Origin: Dehalococcoidia bacterium | GTDB taxonomy: Bacteria > Chloroflexota > Dehalococcoidia > DSTF01 > JALHUB01 | NCBI GenBank assembly: GCA_022865685.1 | Contig: JALHUB010000290.1 | Span: 1 to 8,433, forward strand | Direction of reading: 5' to 3' | Length of the DNA stretch: 8,433 bases | Part shown: in pieces, positions 6,544 through 8,433 of the stretch | How the letters are laid out: every line of letters begins with the position of its first letter | Numbering within the stretch: position 1 is the stretch's first letter | Made by a program: the position numbers and the translations under genes | Notes under the pieces: model-generated | What the model was told of the DNA's origin: nothing | The model's input: the letters and a program-made list of their open reading frames with translations, nothing else | Database searches by the model: none

Positions 6544-6584
6544 TGGAGCGGGAAACGGGACTCGAACCCGCGACCCTCTGGTTG
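6544..6584 (-). pseudogene. 3' fragment of a tRNA-Gly gene (possible integration-site remnant)
   Basis: Read on the minus strand, this 41-nt piece matches a glycine tRNA from position 36 to the 3' end: third anticodon base C, AA, anticodon-stem 3' strand CCAGA, variable GGGTC, T-arm GCGGG-TTCGAGT-CCCGT, acceptor strand TTCCCGC, discriminator T and an encoded CCA. The acceptor and T-arm closely resemble bacterial tRNA-Gly(GCC), whose 5' acceptor strand is GCGGGAA. The matching 5' half is absent: the next 40 nt up to the typA stop contain no GCGGGAA, no D-arm and no TCTGG partner. The break falls at the anticodon, a position commonly used by tyrosine integrases. It cannot form a functional tRNA as it stands. 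Confidence 0.75.
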
Positions 6585-6622
6585 CGTTTTCGAAGCCCTG
6601 TGGCTCCGCGGGCTCGCGCTTC

Positions 6623-8433
6623 CTAGCCCCGCCGCGCGCCCCGCGCCCGCTCGTTTGCCGTGAGCAGCCGCTTTCGCAGTCGCAAGCTCTTCGGCGTCAC
6701 CTCCAGCATCTCGTCCTCGGCGATCCACTCCAGCGCCTGCTCCAGCGACATGCGCCGCACCGGCAGGAGTTGCACGGCGATGTCGGACGTCGACGAGCGG
6801 ACATTGGTGAGCTTCTTCTCCTTCGTGATGTTGAAGTTGATATCCCCCTCGCGCGCGTTCTCGCCGAGGACCAGCCCCTCATACACCCGTTCCCCCGGCT
6901 CGACGAAAATCTCCCCGCGCTCCTGCGCCTGCTCGATAGCGTACGCCACCACCGCGCCCGTGCGGTCTGCCACCAAAGCGCCGTTCGTGCGATGCTCGAT
7001 CTCACCCTGCCACGGCTTATACCCGTCGAACAGGTGGTTCAGCAGCCCCGTGCCGCGCGTGTCCATCAGGAACTGGCTGCGGAAGCCGATGAGCCCCCGC
7101 GATGGGATGCGGAACTCCAGCCGCACCCGGCCCGTGCCGTGGTTCACCATGTTCGTCATGCGCCCCTTGCGGCTGGCGATCTTCTGCGTCACGACACCCA
7201 CGTAGTTCTCCGGGCAGTCAATCACCAGGTGCTCCATGGGCTCGTGTACTACGCCATCGATTTCGCGGGTTATCACCTGTGGCTTGCTCACCGACAGCTC
7301 AAACCCCTCGCGCCGCATCGTCTCGATCAAGATCGCCATCTGCAGTTCACCTCGGCCCGACACTTTGAAGTTGTCCGCCGAGTCGCCCGGCTCAACGCGC
7401 AGCGCCACGTTCGTCAGCACTTCCCGCTCCAGCCTGTCCTTCACGTTGCGCGACGTTACGAACCGTCCCTCCTGACCGGCGAAGGGCGACGTGTTGATCG
7501 CAAACATCATGCTCACCGTCGGCTCGTCGATGATCACGCGCGGAAGCGCCCGCGGGTCATCCGCGTCAGTGATAGTGTCCCCGATGTTCACCTCGTCGAA
7601 TCCTGCCAGTTGTACGATCTCCCCCGGCCCTGCCTGGGTCACCTCGACGCGCTCCAGCCCCTCAAATGTGTACAGATAGCTTATCCGGGCGCGATCGATG
7701 CTACCGTCCTCGCGCACCAGTGCCACGTCCTGCTTCGCGCGCAGGCGCCCGTTGACGATACGTCCCACCGCCAGCCGTCCGACAAAATCCGAGTAATCGA
7801 GATTCAGCACCAGCATCTGCAGGGGCATTGACGGCTGATAGCGCGGTGCCGGAATCGACCGGATGATCTCCTTGAACAGCGGCTGCAGGCGATGGTCCTT
7901 GCCTTCGGGCGTCAGCCGGCAAACGCCGCCGCGCGCGATCGTGTAGAGCACAGGAAAATCGAGCTGGGACTCGTGCGCGTCGAGGTCGATGAAAAGGTCG
8001 TAGATCTCGTCCAGCACCTCCTGCGGCCGTGCGTCCTTCCGGTCGATCTTGTTGATCACGACGATCGGCGGCAGTCCCAGTTCCAGTGCCTTCTTCAGCA
8101 CGAAGCGCGTCTGCGGCAGCGGCCCTTCGCTGGCGTCGACCAGTAGCAGCACGCCGTCGACCATCTTCAGCGTGCGCTCCACCTCGCCCCCGAAGTCCGC
8201 GTGCCCGGGCGTGTCGACGATGTTGATCTTGTACCGGCCAAACCGCACCGCTGTGTTCTTGGCCAGAATCGTGATCCCCTTCTCGCGCTCCAGGTCGGTC
8301 GAGTCCATCACCCGCTCGACGACCTCTTGGTTCTCGCGGAAGACGCCGGTCTGCCACAGCATTGCGTCGACCAGCGTCGTCTTGCCGTGGTCGACGTGGG
8401 AGATGATCGCGATGTTGCGGATGCTCTTTCGGA
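6623..8433 (-). CDS. typA: Ribosome-associated GTPase TypA/BipA (5' end just beyond the window)
   Basis: Translational GTPase of the EF-G/LepA superfamily that binds the 70S ribosome and supports 50S assembly and growth under stress, notably cold. The visible 602 residues run from the window edge; reading in frame past the ATG at 8360-8362 gives RKSIRNIAIIS and then the P-loop HVDHGKT (visible residues 12-18). That internal Met is therefore not the true start, and only a few codons are missing, given the family length of about 605-615. Other G motifs are EREKGITI in switch I (48-55), DTPGHADF (73-80) and NKID (127-130). Domain II, the EF-G-like domains III and V and the TypA-specific C-terminal domain follow, ending in the family-typical basic RLRKRLL stretch. 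The stop at 6623-6625 is 38 nt before the tRNA-Gly fragment. No frameshift is seen. Confidence 0.96.
   Translation of the reverse strand, partial: RKSIRNIAIISHVDHGKTTLVDAMLWQTGVFRENQEVVERVMDSTDLEREKGITILAKNTAVRFGRYKINIVDTPGHADFGGEVERTLKMVDGVLLLVDASEGPLPQTRFVLKKALELGLPPIVVINKIDRKDARPQEVLDEIYDLFIDLDAHESQLDFPVLYTIARGGVCRLTPEGKDHRLQPLFKEIIRSIPAPRYQPSMPLQMLVLNLDYSDFVGRLAVGRIVNGRLRAKQDVALVREDGSIDRARISYLYTFEGLERVEVTQAGPGEIVQLAGFDEVNIGDTITDADDPRALPRVIIDEPTVSMMFAINTSPFAGQEGRFVTSRNVKDRLEREVLTNVALRVEPGDSADNFKVSGRGELQMAILIETMRREGFELSVSKPQVITREIDGVVHEPMEHLVIDCPENYVGVVTQKIASRKGRMTNMVNHGTGRVRLEFRIPSRGLIGFRSQFLMDTRGTGLLNHLFDGYKPWQGEIEHRTNGALVADRTGAVVAYAIEQAQERGEIFVEPGERVYEGLVLGENAREGDINFNITKEKKLTNVRSSTSDIAVQLLPVRRMSLEQALEWIAEDEMLEVTPKSLRLRKRLLTANERARGARRG

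Noticed and set aside
6544..6640. Intact, intron-containing or permuted tRNA
   Set aside because: No 5' half with GCGGGAA and a D-arm is found between 6585 and 6640, which leaves no room for an intron before typA ends, and none is found downstream of the CCA as a permuted gene would need.
6348..6663. Short plus-strand frames with peptides such as ETGLEPATLWL, KRDSNPRPS and NGTRTRDPL
   Set aside because: These strings arise from translating the antisense of a tRNA T-arm and acceptor. They are familiar spurious peptides and here simply confirm the tRNA fragment.
6326..7831. Long open frame of 501 codons on the plus strand opposite typA
   Set aside because: It is the antisense of a clear TypA gene. 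Its N-terminal part crosses the tRNA-Gly fragment, and its composition is the Arg/His/Leu-rich kind produced by reading GC-rich genes backwards.

Overview
This is a GC-rich bacterial chromosomal window with strongly GC-biased third codon positions, holding seven protein genes packed with short gaps. The gene content (a nearly complete TypA/BipA GTPase, polar amino-acid ABC transporter genes, a SatP-type acetate carrier, a DinB-fold protein and a large surface acyltransferase) is ordinary for a free-living heterotroph. The general look would fit a high-GC Chloroflexota or Actinomycetota lineage. That placement is only an impression; no rRNA or other strong marker is present.

Layout. On the plus strand, positions 140-1686 carry the inner-membrane permease and the ATPase of a polar amino-acid importer, separated by 2 nt. 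They follow a leader with a 9-bp inverted repeat, and the substrate-binding protein is not in the window. All other genes are on the minus strand and converge on the transporter. Read in their own direction they are typA/bipA (its first few codons lie beyond the right edge), a 41-nt 3' piece of a tRNA-Gly gene, an AT3-SGNH membrane acyltransferase, a DinB-fold protein, a SatP/YaaH-family acetate transporter, and a GNAT acetyltransferase. The acyltransferase and DinB genes are 32 nt apart, and the transporter and GNAT genes 63 nt apart. These look like two short transcription units separated by a 188-nt region with dyads. The convergent gap at 1687-1786 holds a hairpin terminator.

The genes do not form one obvious pathway. 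Two points stand out. First, the 901-residue acyltransferase has two SGNH domains in tandem after its membrane domain. They are copies with a period of about 245 residues, similar enough at DNA level to suggest an intragenic duplication. A cysteine pair present in copy 2 is replaced at both positions in copy 1. Second, the fragment of a glycine tRNA gene, running from the third anticodon base to the encoded CCA, sits between typA and the acyltransferase promoter without its 5' half. It looks like a remnant of tRNA-targeted integration or a deleted tRNA gene. I see no CRISPR array, insertion sequence, integrase, rRNA or intact tRNA. I found no clearly new multi-gene system; the duplicated-SGNH acyltransferase is the best candidate for something undescribed.
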